Shown piece after piece: positions 13,233 through 14,240 of a stretch of DNA of 14,240 bases (within the stretch, counting starts at the first letter, position 1; each line of letters opens with the position of its first letter). The notes beneath the pieces were generated by a model. That model was not told the origin of the DNA. It saw only the letters and a list, made by a program, of their open reading frames with translations, and ran no database searches. The translations under genes and the position numbers were made by a program. This stretch comes from Abditibacteriota bacterium (GTDB lineage: Bacteria; Armatimonadota; UBA5829): the NCBI GenBank assembly GCA_017959625.1, contig JAGDAG010000053.1, positions 1 through 14,240 on the forward strand, written 5' to 3'.

Positions 13233-13275
13233 CCGCCTGCTTTTTGCATAAATAAACAAAAAGCAGGCGGTTTCT
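13233..13275 (+). terminator. Probable terminator after the paralogue pair
   Basis: A 14-bp perfect inverted repeat (13233-13246 and 13257-13270) encloses a 10-nt A/T-rich loop, 8 nt after the stop codon. On the + strand it is followed by a short U-rich stretch (TTTCTT). The minus strand lacks a U-run, so it mainly serves the rightward genes. The 85 nt beyond it, up to the convergent hydrolase stop at 13355, hold no gene that I can support. Confidence 0.75.
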
Positions 13276-13354
13276 TGATCCCGTAAGAAGGGAAATGCAT
13301 GACGTTCCGCAGGCCGCGGCGATGGCTTTTTCCCGGCCGAATACAAAAGCCCCT

Positions 13355-14038
13355 TTATTCTCCCATCAATACGGAGAAAAGCATATCGGCAAAAAGCCCG
13401 TGCATCTCCCGGACGGGATGATTGATCCGGTTCGCCAGAAGCATGGTGATATCCTCGCTTTCGGCGCGCTTTTTCCACCGGGAATAACAGTCGCAGACCG
13501 CAACGCCCGTTTCCGCTGCCAGGGCCCGCGCCTCGTCCATATACAGGTCCATCCGTCCCCCGTTCTGATACTCCGCCGTGACACGGGCGTATTCTCTGTA
13601 CTCCGGGATAGTGTCGTCCGCAACGTAAGTGTTCATCATGTTCGGAGTCATGAAAACTGTGTCCCGTTCATGGCTCCTGCAGGCCGAGAAGATGGCTTTC
13701 AGAGAGGCCAGATACTCGTCCAGGGGCCCGTTGACGTCGTTCAGGCCGAAGCACACCACCACAAGGTCGGGACGGTGGCACAGGACGTCCCGCTCCAGCC
13801 TTCCCAGGGAGGCCTTCGCCGTGATGCCGTTTATCCCCGCGTCGATGGCGTTCACCGGCATGGAGGGATTGACGGCGGCGAGTTTCCGGCGCAGCCGGTT
13901 CCAGTAAACGCTTTCATAGTCGTATTCCTCCGGCCCCACGCACCCGTGGGTGACGCTGTCTCCGAAGGCAACCATGTTCACCGGGCCGTGTTCGGTGAGG
14001 CCGGAGAGATCCAGCCTGATTTTGTCTTTCACCCTCAT
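13355..14038 (-). CDS. SGNH/GDSL-family hydrolase, 227 aa
   Basis: This is a serine esterase, lipase or carbohydrate deacetylase of the SGNH fold. Block I is VAFGDSVTHG with nucleophile Ser28. Block II is DAGINGIT, with the oxyanion Gly at 68. Block III is FGLNDVNG with Asn100. Block V is NRINHPVREMH with His207. The usual block V is DxxH; here the corresponding Asp is missing, with Asn203 and Asn206 nearby, so the enzyme may use a Ser-His dyad. No signal peptide is seen, so it acts in the cytoplasm, perhaps removing acetyl or acyl groups from imported sugars. It starts 19 nt after an upstream gene on the same strand, with GGGAAGGTG about 8 nt before the ATG, so the two are probably co-transcribed. 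Size is normal for the family. The substrate cannot be told from the sequence. Confidence 0.9.
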   Translation of the reverse strand: MRVKDKIRLDLSGLTEHGPVNMVAFGDSVTHGCVGPEEYDYESVYWNRLRRKLAAVNPSMPVNAIDAGINGITAKASLGRLERDVLCHRPDLVVVCFGLNDVNGPLDEYLASLKAIFSACRSHERDTVFMTPNMMNTYVADDTIPEYREYARVTAEYQNGGRMDLYMDEARALAAETGVAVCDCYSRWKKRAESEDITMLLANRINHPVREMHGLFADMLFSVLMGE

Positions 14039-14057
14039 AGCGTATTCACCTTCCCGT

Positions 14058-14240
14058 TCAATCCGGCTTTGTTTCCAGCTTCAGGGGATAGTCGCCCAGG
14101 TGCTTTATTTTGAAGCCGTTCTTTTTGTAAGTCTCGTAATCGAAGGCGTCCAGCTCGTCCATGGCCAGCTTGTGGAACTCGTAGAAATTGCGCCACCATT
14201 CGTAGCCGGAGCACAGCTCCGCGCCGAGATAGGCGTCCGC
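14058..14240 (-). CDS. C-terminal 60 residues of an unidentified protein (partial)
   Basis: On the minus strand an open frame runs from the window edge to TGA at 14060-14058, giving 60 residues plus stop. It begins ADAYLGAELCSGYEWWRNFY and ends GDYPLKLETKPD. It is soluble-looking and rich in aromatic residues (Tyr, Trp, Phe), with no membrane segment and no motif I can name. The codon pattern is like the neighbours, and the downstream SGNH hydrolase follows after 19 nt. It is therefore likely a real gene sharing that operon. Without the rest of the protein I assign no function. Confidence 0.75.
   Translation of the reverse strand, partial: ADAYLGAELCSGYEWWRNFYEFHKLAMDELDAFDYETYKKNGFKIKHLGDYPLKLETKPD

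Noticed and set aside
12842..13300. Arg/Ser-rich open frame on the minus strand across paralogue B
   Set aside because: It is antisense to the repeated Cys modules, lacks domains, and its composition is typical of a reverse-strand shadow.
13324..13351. GGCTTTT/AAAAGCC inverted repeat after the SGNH hydrolase stop
   Set aside because: A short 7-bp A/T-rich stem with a 14-nt loop and no following U-run on the minus strand. Too weak to call a terminator.

Overview
The window comes from a GC-rich bacterium with an outer membrane. The evidence for a diderm is a Sec-exported small beta-barrel protein ending in Phe (11078-11656). Next to it are two further Sec-exported Cys-rich proteins. Chaperone control by HspR (1215-1559) is known from Actinobacteria, Deinococcus-Thermus, epsilonproteobacteria and several less-studied diderm lineages. 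I cannot assign a phylum from this window alone. No tRNA, rRNA, CRISPR array, transposase or phage gene was seen. Gene density is high, and the longest non-coding gap is 276 nt (10802-11077).

Region 1 (1-1593, + strand) is a heat-shock operon: the 3' end of dnaK, a class B (CbpA-type) J-protein with a GTG start, and the MerR-type repressor hspR. It is closed by a hairpin that looks bidirectional. Two hairpins fill the dnaK-dnaJ gap, and no grpE lies between the two genes.

Region 2 (10874 down to 1637, - strand) is a six-gene, tightly packed set. It starts from one recognisable sigma70-type promoter. The order is: a PEP-carboxykinase (ATP)-family protein with altered substrate residues, an FmdB-type zinc-ribbon protein, a two-domain M16 metallopeptidase, a shortened QueG-like double [4Fe-4S] protein, a GH2 beta-galactosidase (LacZ), and a membrane protein with a GYF_2-like N-terminus. 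Two 4-nt stop/start overlaps and a 4-nt gap suggest co-transcription and coupling. The functions do not form an obvious pathway.

Region 3 (10957-13275, + strand) holds cell-envelope genes. A near-consensus promoter with an A/T-rich upstream tract drives the beta-barrel gene, which ends at its own terminator. It is followed by two overlapping genes (11723-12481 and 12478-13224). Each encodes a signal peptide plus three copies of a roughly 75-80-residue module with a CX2C-X21/22-CX2C core. These six exported zinc-ribbon-like modules are the most novel-looking item in the window.

Region 4 (14240 down to 13355, - strand) holds the 3' end of an unidentified gene followed by an SGNH/GDSL hydrolase. 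It converges on region 3.
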